A stretch of 13,298 bases of DNA from an uncultured Ruminococcus sp. (GTDB lineage Bacteria > Bacillota > Clostridia > Oscillospirales > CAG-272): contig CACYZS010000023.1 of the NCBI GenBank assembly GCA_902778985.1, positions 1 to 13,298 on the forward strand, in the 5' to 3' direction. Each line of letters begins with the position of its first letter. The first letter of the stretch is position 1. The position numbers and the translations under genes were made by a program. Shown piece by piece: positions 1 to 7,517 of this stretch. The notes beneath the pieces were generated by a model that did no database searches, was not told the origin of the DNA, and was given only the letters and a program-made list of their open reading frames with translations.

Positions 1-2
1 TC

Positions 3-2318
3 TACCAGACCATGGTGCGTATGGCGCAGTCCTTCTCGCTCCGCTATCCTCTGATCGAGGGGCACGGCAACTTCGGCAACGTCGACGGCGACGGCGCCGC
101 CGCCTACCGGTATACCGAGGCGAGAATGAGCAAACTCGCCGACCAGATGATGTCGGATATCGAGAAGAACGTCGTCAACTTCCTGCCGAACTTCGACAAC
201 TCGCGCAAGGAGCCCGAAGTGCTGCCTTCGCGCTTCCCCAACCTGCTGGTCAACGGTTCGGTCGGTATCGCCGTCGGTATGGCGACCAACATTCCCCCGC
301 ACAACCTCGGCGAGGTGGTGGACGGGATCGTGTACCGTATGGACAATCCCGAATGTACCGTCCCCGAACTGATGGACTATATCAAGGGACCGGACTTCCC
401 GACCGCCGGGATCGTGTACGGCTCGCGCGGGATGCTCGACGCGTATTCGACCGGGCGCGGAAAGGTCATCGTCCGGGCGCGCGCGCGCATCGAGGACGAT
501 CAGCACCGGATCATCGTGACCGAGATCCCCTACGCCGTCAACAAGAGCCAGTTGGTCGAGGCGATCGCCAACCTCGTCAAGGACAAGAAGATCGAGGGCA
601 TCACCGACCTGCGCGACGAATCGGGCAGAGACGGTATGCGCATCGTCATCGAGTACCGCCGCGACGCAAACGGCGAGGTCATTCTGAACCAACTCTATAA
701 GTACAGTCAGTTGCAGGACACCTTCGCCGTCAATATGCTGATGCTGGTAAACGGCGAACCGAAGATCCTGTCGCTGCCCGAGATCCTCGACCAGTATATC
801 CTGTTCCAGGAAGGCATCATCGTCCGCCGGACGCAGTTCGATCTTGACCGCGCGCTGAAGGAGATGCACATCTACGAGGGGTATAAGATCGCGATCGATC
901 ACATCGACGAGATCATCAAGATCATCAAGGCAAGTTCCTCGATCCCCGACGCGAAAGCCAACCTGATGGAGCGCTTCGGGCTGACCGATCCGCAGGCGCA
1001 GGCGATCGTCGAAATGACGCTCGGCAAACTGTCCGGGCTCGAGCGCCAGAAGGTGGAAGACCGGCTGCTGAAACTCGAAGAGACGGTCGCCGATCTGCAG
1101 GCGATCCTGGCGGACGACGGCAGAGTGCGCGAGATCGTCAAAGGCGAACTGATCTCGATGAAAGAGAAATTCGGCGACGACCGGCGCACCGAACTGGTCG
1201 AGGCGACCGACGACATCGACATCGAAGACCTGATCCCGCGGCACACCTGCGTCCTCACCGTCACGACCGGCGGCTACATCAAACGGCAGCCCGCCGACAC
1301 CTATTCGTCGCAGCACCGCGGCGGCAAGGGCATTATCGGTATGGGACACAAGGAAGAGGACGACGTGGTCGACGTGATCGTCGCGAACAGCCACGCGCTT
1401 CTGATGTTCTTCACCAACAAGGGCCGCGTCTACACCAAGAAGACCTACCGGATCCCCGAGGCGGGACGCACCGCGAAGGGGACGAACATGGTCAACATCC
1501 TCGATCTGACCGAGGGCGAGAGCGTCACCGCGATCATCTCGATCGACGCGTTCACCGAGGGCGAATACCTGACGATGGTGACCAAGAAGGGCGTTATCAA
1601 GAAGACGCCGACCAAGGACTTCGAGTACCAGAGACGCTCGGGCAAGATCGCGATCAACCTCGACGAGGGCGACGATCTGCTCTTCGTCCGTAAGACCAAG
1701 GGCAACGACGACCTGATCCTCGCGACCCGCGGCGGCGCCGCCACCCGGTTCAGCGAGACCACCGTCCGTCCGATGGGACGCGGGGCGCGCGGCGTGCGCG
1801 GCATCCGGCTCGTGGGTGACGACTACGTGATCGGCGTGGCGCTGGTCGAAGAGGGCAAGCAACTGCTCACCATCACCGACAGAGGCTTCGGTAAACGCAC
1901 CGAGTTCGACGACTTCCGCGTGCTGAAGAACCGCGGCGGACAGGGCGTTACGGCGCACAACCTGAACGACAAGACCGGCAACCTCGCCGCCATCGCGGCG
2001 GTGTCCGAATCCGACGATATCATGATGATCACCAACGACGGGACCATCATCCGGATCCCGGTCGCGGGCATCCCCGTCTACTCGCGTTCGGCGGGCGGCG
2101 TGATCGTGATGCGGCTCTCCGAGGGCGCGGCGATCGTCAACCTGTCGCGCATCGAGCCGCAGGAAGAACTGGACGAGGAGATCACCGCCGACGAGACCGC
2201 CGAGCACCCCGAACTCTCCGAGGACGGCGAGCCGACCGAAGCCGGGACCGACGCCGAGCCCGCGGGGGAATCCGAGGAAGTTGACGACGCCGAAACCGAA
2301 GACAATGAAGAGATCTGA
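3..2318 (+). CDS. gyrA: DNA gyrase subunit A, 5' end cut off by the window
   Basis: GyrA is the DNA-cleaving and rejoining subunit of gyrase, which introduces negative supercoils with GyrB. The frame is open from base 3, so the start and about the first 85 residues lie outside. The catalytic tyrosine sits in the motif RYTEAR (TAT at 111-113), preceded by the quinolone-pocket stretch VRMAQSF. The core motifs PNLLVNG, GIAVGMATNIPPHNL and GPDFPTAG follow, then the coiled-coil region and the six-bladed C-terminal DNA-wrapping domain. The GyrA box reads QHRGGKG (1311-1331), which favours GyrA over ParC. The last ~55 residues are a strongly acidic Glu/Asp tail, as in many GyrA proteins. The sequence is closest to the Bacillus-type GyrA as I recall it. 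Position 87 (E. coli numbering) is Gln, where most GyrA have Asp or Glu. The gene overlaps the next one by 14 bases. Confidence 0.97.
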   Translation, partial: YQTMVRMAQSFSLRYPLIEGHGNFGNVDGDGAAAYRYTEARMSKLADQMMSDIEKNVVNFLPNFDNSRKEPEVLPSRFPNLLVNGSVGIAVGMATNIPPHNLGEVVDGIVYRMDNPECTVPELMDYIKGPDFPTAGIVYGSRGMLDAYSTGRGKVIVRARARIEDDQHRIIVTEIPYAVNKSQLVEAIANLVKDKKIEGITDLRDESGRDGMRIVIEYRRDANGEVILNQLYKYSQLQDTFAVNMLMLVNGEPKILSLPEILDQYILFQEGIIVRRTQFDLDRALKEMHIYEGYKIAIDHIDEIIKIIKASSSIPDAKANLMERFGLTDPQAQAIVEMTLGKLSGLERQKVEDRLLKLEETVADLQAILADDGRVREIVKGELISMKEKFGDDRRTELVEATDDIDIEDLIPRHTCVLTVTTGGYIKRQPADTYSSQHRGGKGIIGMGHKEEDDVVDVIVANSHALLMFFTNKGRVYTKKTYRIPEAGRTAKGTNMVNILDLTEGESVTAIISIDAFTEGEYLTMVTKKGVIKKTPTKDFEYQRRSGKIAINLDEGDDLLFVRKTKGNDDLILATRGGAATRFSETTVRPMGRGARGVRGIRLVGDDYVIGVALVEEGKQLLTITDRGFGKRTEFDDFRVLKNRGGQGVTAHNLNDKTGNLAAIAAVSESDDIMMITNDGTIIRIPVAGIPVYSRSAGGVIVMRLSEGAAIVNLSRIEPQEELDEEITADETAEHPELSEDGEPTEAGTDAEPAGESEEVDDAETEDNEEI

Positions 2319-3003
2319 TCCCGTTTTCCGGGGATCGTTCCGCGCGCTCGCGCTCGTTCTGCTCCTGCTTCTGGTTCTGATCCCGACGCTCTCTTCCTGC
2401 ACGGAAGAGAAAGCGCCGACGGTCGAACCCGCGGACGAAGGAGAGGCGATCGCAGCGGCGGAGCGCCTGGTCGGAGACGCCGCGATCTGGGTTCGCCTGT
2501 TCTTTACCGAGGGCGGTATGCCGCTGCTTGCGGGCGGACGGGAGGTCGGCGTCTACCGCGAGGTGGACGGTGAAGCGATGCGGGAATTCGGGTTTTCCCG
2601 ACTTTCGGATCTGACCGCGTACGAACGGCGGGTTTTCAGCCCCTCGATGTGCAGGGCGATGAACGCCGCGCTGTTTTCGGGCGGCGGGAACTGGAACGCC
2701 GCTCTGGTCGAGTACGCGCCGCCCGAACCGACCGAAGACGGGGATCTCGTCGCCGCATTCATCTGCTTTCTTGCCGATCCCGACGAGTTGCCGATGATCA
2801 AAAACGACGGCGGCACTTTCGATTTTACCAAGGCAAGTGTGACCGATAACCGCGGCGACTTCGTCAAGGTCTCGGTGCCCGTGTACGGGACCGGGGAGAA
2901 CGAGGGCAAAACGGTAACGAAGATCCTCAATTTGCGCCTGATCGAGGGCGTATGGTATCTCGACAACTACCCGAACGTCGTCTTCCCCGCCGGGGAGAAC
3001 TGA
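2305..3003 (+). CDS. Lipoprotein of unknown function, overlapping gyrA
   Basis: This is a predicted 232-residue exported lipoprotein. Residues 1-32 form a lipoprotein signal: basic start (MKR), a long Leu/Val core, and the lipobox LSSC with Cys32 as the acylation site. The remaining ~200 residues are a soluble, acidic domain with no family I can name. It ends in a strand-like segment (GVWYLDNYP) of a kind often seen in small clostridial lipoproteins. The ATG at 2305 lies inside gyrA in another frame and overlaps its end by 14 bases, so translational coupling to gyrA is likely. There is no clear ribosome binding site before this ATG. A TTG at 2281 in the same frame would add eight residues (MTTPKPKT), but the GAGGAAG next to it is too close to serve it well. 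The gene is probably cotranscribed with gyrA and the HTH gene that follows 25 bases later. Confidence 0.85.
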   Translation: MKRSDPVFRGSFRALALVLLLLLVLIPTLSSCTEEKAPTVEPADEGEAIAAAERLVGDAAIWVRLFFTEGGMPLLAGGREVGVYREVDGEAMREFGFSRLSDLTAYERRVFSPSMCRAMNAALFSGGGNWNAALVEYAPPEPTEDGDLVAAFICFLADPDELPMIKNDGGTFDFTKASVTDNRGDFVKVSVPVYGTGENEGKTVTKILNLRLIEGVWYLDNYPNVVFPAGEN

Positions 3004-3028
3004 CCGGTTGACCGGAAAGGAGTGCGCG

Positions 3029-3538
3029 ATGACCTTCCGAGAGAAACTACTCGCGCTGCGTCGGCGTGACAAACTGACGCAGACCGCTCTGGCGAACGCC
3101 GTCGGCGTCACCCGGCAGGCGGTGTATCTGTGGGAAAAGGGTCTGTCGCTGCCCGACGCGGCGGCGCTGCTTTCGCTCCGTCGACTGTTCGGCGTGTCGA
3201 TCGACGCCCTGCTCGACGATTCGCTCCCGCTCCCCGAGAAAAGAGAGGCGGCGTACGCCGCCCCGATAAAGGCGTATCAGCCGGCGGCAACCCCTGCTCC
3301 GAAGAAGACTGCCGAGCCGGAACCCGAGACGGATATGGAGCCTGATTTTGCGCAAACCCCCGCCGAAGAGGACGAAAAACCGGCACCCAAGGCGAACACC
3401 GTCGCCGCTCCCGCCCCCGAGAAGGGCCCGGAGACCGACGCCAAGGGCGCGCCGCTGAAAGCCAGGATCGCGCCGACCCGCACCAAGAGCGGGAACATCC
3501 TCGATCTGTTCGGGGCGTTTTTGAAAAGGAGAAAATAA
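3029..3538 (+). CDS. XRE-family helix-turn-helix protein with a long disordered tail
   Basis: This is a 169-residue putative DNA-binding protein. Residues 4-60 match the XRE/Cro-CI fold: a TQTALANAVGVTRQAVYLWE-type helix-turn-helix, followed by LPDAAALLSLRRLFGVSIDALL, the usual end of this domain. Residues ~70-145 are low-complexity Pro/Ala/Glu/Lys and probably disordered. The final ~16 residues (NILDLFGAFLKRRK) form a short hydrophobic-plus-basic helix that could be amphipathic. The start is ATG 3029, with AAAGGAG six bases upstream (3016-3022). A TTG at 3008 in frame has no better signal. Regulator is the default reading, but the target is unknown. Its place behind gyrA and the lipoprotein gene suggests one transcription unit. 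Confidence 0.85.
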   Translation: MTFREKLLALRRRDKLTQTALANAVGVTRQAVYLWEKGLSLPDAAALLSLRRLFGVSIDALLDDSLPLPEKREAAYAAPIKAYQPAATPAPKKTAEPEPETDMEPDFAQTPAEEDEKPAPKANTVAAPAPEKGPETDAKGAPLKARIAPTRTKSGNILDLFGAFLKRRK

Positions 3539-3542
3539 CACG

Positions 3543-3581
3543 TTCCGCGCCGTCCGGCGAATAGAACCGGGCGGCGCGGGA
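3543..3581 (+). terminator. Strong GC hairpin after the HTH gene, no U-tract
   Basis: CCGCGCCGTCCGG (3545-3557) pairs with CCGGGCGGCGCGG (3567-3579) across a nine-base loop, with one G-T wobble. Two more pairs at the base extend the stem to 3543/3581. Six A residues follow, not T, so it is not a classical rho-independent terminator on this strand. It could pause transcription, protect the upstream mRNA 3' end, or act as a weak terminator. Confidence 0.45.
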
Positions 3582-3640
3582 AAAAATGGATCGGCAAGGT
3601 CTTTTTCCCGCCTCCCCTACATAATCTTTCGGGGGTGCGT

Positions 3641-3907
3641 ATGGTAAAAGGTTGTCAGAGACGGGTACTTCATCTGAAAAATCCCGAGGGCGGGTTGTTT
3701 GAGGAGGCGTTCTTCTTTTTGAAGGCGCCGGACGCCCCGACCGGGAAAAGCGCGCGCGAGATGGTCGCGGAAGCGAACCGGATCCTCTCGGGCTGTCGGG
3801 CGGACGAGGTGCGCCGCCCGCGCCGCCTGGTCGCGTTCCTTCTGGGGGCGCTGTCGGGCGCGGCGGTCTCTGTCGCGGCGCTTTTTGTGATCGGGCTGAT
3901 CGTATGA
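3641..3907 (+). CDS. Small single-pass membrane protein upstream of RNase J
   Basis: This is an 88-residue protein of unknown function. Residues 1-60 are soluble (RRVLHLKNPEGGLFEEAFFF, then KSAREMVAEANRIL). Residues ~64-88 form one hydrophobic, Gly/Ala-rich membrane segment at the very C-terminus, preceded by a basic RRPRR stretch, which predicts a cytoplasmic N-terminal part. I recall similar short proteins, with an HLKN...FEEA pattern and a C-terminal membrane helix, encoded beside other genes in Clostridia; this is from memory only. ATG 3641 follows a GGGGG at 3631-3635. The GTG at 3635 would add two residues. The gene ends 13 bases before the RNase J start, so the two are almost certainly cotranscribed. 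Confidence 0.75.
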   Translation: MVKGCQRRVLHLKNPEGGLFEEAFFFLKAPDAPTGKSAREMVAEANRILSGCRADEVRRPRRLVAFLLGALSGAAVSVAALFVIGLIV

Positions 3908-3920
3908 CGGAAAGGACAGT

Positions 3921-5912
3921 ATGGCAAAACAGAAACAGGAATTAAGACGCGGGGAGAAGAACGCCCCCGCCAAAAGAGAAGACCGCCCGGGCAAACGTCG
4001 GGCGGACGCGCGCGCGGGCGCCAAAGGCGAGAACCGCCGCGACGCGGAAAAGAACAGGCGGCAGACCCCGAGACAGGCGTCGGACCCCGCCGGCAAGAAC
4101 GCCCGCAAGAACAAGGGGGGCGGTCGCGAAAATTCCCGTCCCGTCGGGCTTCGCGGGTCAAAAGACGTCGGTGCGAGACGCGAACGGACGAGCGAAAGAG
4201 CGCAGCAGAATGCGCGCAAGAACGCAGGGCGGCAGAACCGGGGCAACTTTGACGGAACGCTCCGGATCATTCCGCTCGGCGGGCTCGGCGAAATCGGGAA
4301 GAATATGACCGCGATCGAGTACGGCGCGGATATCGTCGTGATCGACTGCGGACTTGCCTTCCCCGACGAGGATATGCCGGGCGTGGATCTGGTGATCCCC
4401 GACGTTTCCTACCTCGTCAAGAACCGGGAGCGCGTGCGCGGGATCCTGCTCACCCACGGGCACGAGGATCATATCGGCGCGATCCCCTACGTATTGCAGC
4501 AGATCAACGTCCCGATCTACGGCACGCGCCTGACCGTCGGGATCGTCAAGAACAAACTCGAAGAGACTTCCCTGCCCGAGACGCCCGACCTTCGCACCGT
4601 CGAGGCGGGCGACACCGTCGACCTCGGCGTGATGCGGGCGGAGTTCATTCACGTCAACCACTCGATCGCCGACGCGTGCTGCATCGCGCTGCACACCCCG
4701 GCGGGGATCGTTTTCCACACCGGCGACTTCAAACTCGACGTCTCCCCGATCGACGGGAAGATGATCGACCTGGTCCGGATCGGACAACTCGGGGACGAGG
4801 GCGTGCGGCTCCTGCTCTGCGAGTCGACCAACGCCGAGCGCCCCGGCTTTACGCCGTCCGAGCGGACGGTGGGGCTGTCGCTCGACCGGATCTTCATGGA
4901 GCACCGCGATAAGCGCCTGATCATCGCGACCTTCTCGTCCAACGTCCACCGCGTGCAGCAGATCATCAACGCCGCCGCCAAGTACGGACGGCGCGTCGCG
5001 GTCGTGGGGCGCAGTATGGTGAACGTCATCGGCGCCGCCGTCGAACTCGGGTATATGAACGTCCCCGAGGGCGTTTTGATCGACGCCGCGGACGCGAAAC
5101 GGTATAAACCCGAGCAGTTGACCATCATCACGACCGGCTCGCAGGGCGAACCGATGTCGGCGCTCTACCGCATGGCGTTCTCCGAGCACAATCAGATCAA
5201 ACTGACGCCCTCGGATCTGGTGATCCTGTCTGCGTCGGCGATCCCCGGCAACGAAAAACTGGTCGGCAAGATCATCAACGCCCTGGTGCGCGCGGGCATC
5301 CACGTCGTCAACGACGCGGTCGCCGACGTCCACGTGTCGGGCCACGCCTGCCGCGAGGAACTGAAACTGATGATCGGTCTGGTCAAACCCGAATACTTTA
5401 TGCCTGTCCACGGCGAGGAACGCCATCTCTACGCCAACAAGGCGCTCGCCGAGTTCATGGGCATCCCCGCGGATCACGTCTTCGTCTCGACCGAACTCGG
5501 TCAGGTGCTTGAGATCGACCGCAAGGGCGCGCGCTTCGCCGCGACCGTCCCCGCCGGAAAGGTGTTGGTCGACGGTTCGGGCGTCGGCGACGTCGGTTCG
5601 GTGGTGCTCCGCGACCGCAAAACGCTGGCGCAGAGCGGGCTGATCGCCGTGGTCGCCACGGTCGATCCCGCCGAAAAAGAGATCGTTTCGGGGCCCGAGG
5701 TGGTCTCGCGCGGCTTCGTCTACGTCCGCGACAACGAGGAACTGATGGACCGGGCGCGGAAGATCGCCTACGACGCGATCAACCGCGCGCTCGACGAGTT
5801 CGGGTGCGATTGGGCGGCGATGAAGACCGCGGTGAAAGAAAAACTCGCGAAGTTCCTCTACGAAGCGACCGGACGGAGCCCGGTTATTTTACCTGTTATA
5901 CTCTCGCTTTGA
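3921..5912 (+). CDS. rnj: Ribonuclease J with a long basic N-terminal extension
   Basis: RNase J is a metallo-beta-lactamase/beta-CASP nuclease with endonuclease and 5'-3' exonuclease activity in mRNA decay and rRNA maturation of Gram-positive bacteria. The 663-residue protein has a conventional ~550-residue core from about residue 113 (TLRIIPLGGLGEIGKNM). Visible zinc-site motifs are HGHEDH (residues 179-184, bases 4455-4472), VNHSIAD, HTGDFK (Asp269), SGHA (His475) and PVHGE (His497). The core ends with ATGRSPVILPVI, the usual RNase J C-terminus. Residues 1-~110 are almost wholly Lys/Arg/Gly/Gln/Asn and look disordered, which would suit RNA or ribosome contact (inference). ATG 3921 has AAAGGA four bases upstream. 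Whether it corresponds to J1 or J2 of Bacillus cannot be decided here. Confidence 0.95.
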   Translation: MAKQKQELRRGEKNAPAKREDRPGKRRADARAGAKGENRRDAEKNRRQTPRQASDPAGKNARKNKGGGRENSRPVGLRGSKDVGARRERTSERAQQNARKNAGRQNRGNFDGTLRIIPLGGLGEIGKNMTAIEYGADIVVIDCGLAFPDEDMPGVDLVIPDVSYLVKNRERVRGILLTHGHEDHIGAIPYVLQQINVPIYGTRLTVGIVKNKLEETSLPETPDLRTVEAGDTVDLGVMRAEFIHVNHSIADACCIALHTPAGIVFHTGDFKLDVSPIDGKMIDLVRIGQLGDEGVRLLLCESTNAERPGFTPSERTVGLSLDRIFMEHRDKRLIIATFSSNVHRVQQIINAAAKYGRRVAVVGRSMVNVIGAAVELGYMNVPEGVLIDAADAKRYKPEQLTIITTGSQGEPMSALYRMAFSEHNQIKLTPSDLVILSASAIPGNEKLVGKIINALVRAGIHVVNDAVADVHVSGHACREELKLMIGLVKPEYFMPVHGEERHLYANKALAEFMGIPADHVFVSTELGQVLEIDRKGARFAATVPAGKVLVDGSGVGDVGSVVLRDRKTLAQSGLIAVVATVDPAEKEIVSGPEVVSRGFVYVRDNEELMDRARKIAYDAINRALDEFGCDWAAMKTAVKEKLAKFLYEATGRSPVILPVILSL

Positions 5913-6014
5913 CGCGCACAAGCGGCACAGACCGGAAAACGAACGGATCGCGGGACGCTTGCAGATGCTTTTTGCACTGAGCGAGCAGCCGCTTTTGGAA
6001 CGCAAATTAAGGTT

Positions 6015-6088
6015 GAAAACCGCCCGCGGGGATCCCCAACGCTCGTCGCTGGGGAACCCCTTTTGTGGGGCGGTTTTCTCCTTTTTTT
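6015..6088 (+). terminator. Large nested rho-independent terminator after rnj
   Basis: GAAAACCGCCC (6015-6025) pairs perfectly with GGGCGGTTTTC (6068-6078), and seven T residues follow at 6082-6088. Inside, GGGGATCCCCA (6028-6038) pairs with TGGGGAACCCC (6050-6060) with one mismatch, extending the structure into a long two-part stem. It lies 102 bases past the RNase J stop. The stretch 5913-6014 holds no gene that I can support. Confidence 0.9.
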
Positions 6089-6238
6089 GTTCGTTTTCCT
6101 CTCCCCGTTCTCGCCCTCTCGGAGTACGATTGTACACCTTCGGGTCGAGACCGGGAATTCTGCACTCGCCTGTGCGTGTCTCCTATAGCCGGGGCGGCGG
6201 GGCTGGCGCAGTTCGGGGCGCCGTGCGGCATTTTGTTG
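6089..6238. other. Gene-free spacer between terminator and promoter
   Basis: I see no coding sequence, RNA gene or clear repeat in these 150 bases. They are T/C-rich just after the terminator, then GC-rich up to the promoter at 6239. Together with 5913-6088 this makes a 384-base gap between RNase J and the ATPase remnant, occupied otherwise only by the terminator and the promoter. Open frames crossing it have no start signal and no recognisable protein. Confidence 0.5.
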
Positions 6239-6267
6239 TTGCAAAATCCTGCGGGGCGTGATATAAT
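6239..6267 (+). promoter_or_regulatory. Strong sigma-A-type promoter before the ATPase remnant
   Basis: TTGCAA (6239-6244), a 17-base spacer and a perfect TATAAT (6262-6267). TG at 6259-6260 gives an extended -10 element. Transcription should start near 6274, about 23 bases before the ATG at 6297. With no terminator seen before 7505, this promoter probably drives the lipoprotein gene at 6573 as well. Confidence 0.85.
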
Positions 6268-6296
6268 GGGAGCAGAATGCGAAAGGAGAGGGCGAG

Positions 6297-6537
6297 ATGG
6301 TCTGGCTTCAGGAATTCCGGCTTCCCGAACAGAGCGAAGAAGAATCCTTTCTGATGTTCTCTCTGAAGGCAAAGATGACGGTCTGGTCGAGTTACTATCC
6401 GTTCGGATTGTTCCCTGCGCGGCGCGCACGTGTGGGATCTTGACGCGGTTCCGCCGGCGGTGACGCCGTGGACGAAACTTGAAAACGTGCGCGTCTCTCG
6501 CGAGTTTTTCAAAGAGACGGATTCTCTGTTCAAATAG
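6297..6537 (+). pseudogene. Remnant of an AAA/ABC-type ATPase gene with a large internal deletion
   Basis: ATG 6297 follows a good AAAGGAG site and reads MVWLQEFRLPEQSEEESFLM, then a segment ending SSYYPFGLFP. This resembles the start of a clostridial family of ~250-residue predicted ATPases, in which a P-loop (GGNGSGKST) normally follows soon after such an FP. Here the frame runs into TGA after 48 codons. From 6415 another frame reads LRGAHVWDLDAVPP and ends WTKLENVRVSREFFKETDSLFK followed by TAG at 6535-6537. That matches the C-terminus of the same family, after its ATHSPFLL motif. The Walker A, Walker B and signature regions are gone. The junction lies around 6411-6420 (CCTGCGCGG). The family assignment is from memory; the frame break and short size are seen directly. 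Confidence 0.68.
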
Positions 6538-6572
6538 GTAGAAAGAAACAGGATGCAAAGGAGACCAAAACA

Positions 6573-7505
6573 ATGAGGAACACAAAACGGATCGCGCTGG
6601 TTTTGCTTGCGGGGCTGATGGTTTTCGGGCTCGCGGCGTGCGCGACCGAAACGGGCGAGGAAACCGACGCGACCACCGCGACCGACGCGGTGTCGGAAAC
6701 AGTGGCGAAGATCACTGCGGCGACGACCACGGCGGCAACGACCGCGGAGCCGGAACCCGAACCGATCGTTCTGAAGATCATTGCGGCAAACGTGCAGAAC
6801 GCCGACTACGACAGGAGCGGAGAGGCGACGCTCGCCGACAAGTACAAAAAACTTGCCGACGCGTTCAGCGCGACGTCGCCCGACCTGGTTTTCCTGCCGG
6901 AGAGCGGCTCGACGCTCGCCGCCGAGGAGATCCGCAGCCGGATGGCAAACGCGTCGGACTACGAGGTCGTCGCGGGCGCGGGCGCAAACGTCATGATGCT
7001 CTACAACAAAGCGGTCTTCACCCTGGTCAGCCAGGGCTGTCAGCAGATCGGAGCCAAGGACGACGAATACGGCTCGAAATACGACCGCTATATGGTCTGG
7101 GCGAAACTCCGCCACAAAGAAAGCGACGCGCAGATAGTGGCCGTTCCGATCCACGTCGACTACGCGACGGAGGCGTGCAAGGCGCAGATCAACTTGATCG
7201 TCAACTATCTGAAAACCAACTTCCCGAAGATCCCGTTCATTCTGGGCGGCGACTTCAACCTTGAGATGAGCACGATCAACCAGACGGATCTCGTGAGCGA
7301 AGGGTACCAGAACGCCGGCACGACCGCGACCCGGAAGATCAACGGCGGCGCGGCGACCTTCCCCGAAAAAGGGATCATCATCGACTTTGTGTGGTATAAG
7401 AGCGGGCTGATTTATAAGGCGAAGGCGACGACGTATAAGGTGATCATGGGTGCTCTGCCGACCGACCACAGACCGATTTACGTCGAGATCGAACTGAAGA
7501 AATAA
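6573..7505 (+). CDS. Endonuclease/exonuclease/phosphatase-fold lipoprotein
   Basis: This is a 310-residue surface lipoprotein. The signal ends in the lipobox LAAC (Cys23). Residues ~24-65 are a Thr/Ala/Glu-rich linker, and a domain with the EEP (DNase I-like) active-site layout follows. Visible motifs are AANVQN (Asn73), LPESG (Glu110, metal ligand), PIHVDY (His194), GGDFN (Asp227, Asn229), IDFVW and TDHRPI (Asp298, His299). All main catalytic residues of the superfamily appear present, so a metal-dependent phosphodiesterase or phosphatase outside the membrane is likely. The substrate (nucleic acid, lipid or sugar phosphate) cannot be read from sequence. ATG 6573 has AAAGGAG nine bases upstream. 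No promoter is seen between it and the ATPase remnant, so it probably relies on the promoter at 6239. Confidence 0.88.
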   Translation: MRNTKRIALVLLAGLMVFGLAACATETGEETDATTATDAVSETVAKITAATTTAATTAEPEPEPIVLKIIAANVQNADYDRSGEATLADKYKKLADAFSATSPDLVFLPESGSTLAAEEIRSRMANASDYEVVAGAGANVMMLYNKAVFTLVSQGCQQIGAKDDEYGSKYDRYMVWAKLRHKESDAQIVAVPIHVDYATEACKAQINLIVNYLKTNFPKIPFILGGDFNLEMSTINQTDLVSEGYQNAGTTATRKINGGAATFPEKGIIIDFVWYKSGLIYKAKATTYKVIMGALPTDHRPIYVEIELKK

Positions 7506-7517
7506 GACGACGCGAAA

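Noticed and set aside
3..2318. ParC instead of GyrA
   Set aside because: A QHRGGKG GyrA box, an acidic tail and overall likeness to Bacillus GyrA favour GyrA.
2182..3111. Long - strand open frame (309 codons) opposite gyrA and the lipoprotein gene
   Set aside because: It is Arg-rich, has no recognisable motif, and is the complement of two well-supported + strand genes; GC-rich DNA produces such shadows.
4158..5477. 439-codon - strand open frame opposite RNase J
   Set aside because: Its Asp/Val/His-rich composition is the usual mirror of a GC-rich gene; no start signal and no domain, while RNase J on the + strand is unambiguous.
5959..6261. 100-codon + strand open frame after RNase J
   Set aside because: It reads through a rho-independent terminator and becomes Ser/Arg/Phe-rich; no ribosome binding site. 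RNase J already has a normal C-terminus.
6553..6576. Seven-codon frame (MQRRPKQ) overlapping the next start as ATGA
   Set aside because: It has only a weak upstream purine run, and its interior supplies the AAAGGAG site of the following gene; most likely chance.
6183..7469. 428-codon - strand open frame opposite the phosphatase-fold lipoprotein
   Set aside because: It runs through a terminator-promoter gap and a gene with intact catalytic motifs on the other strand.
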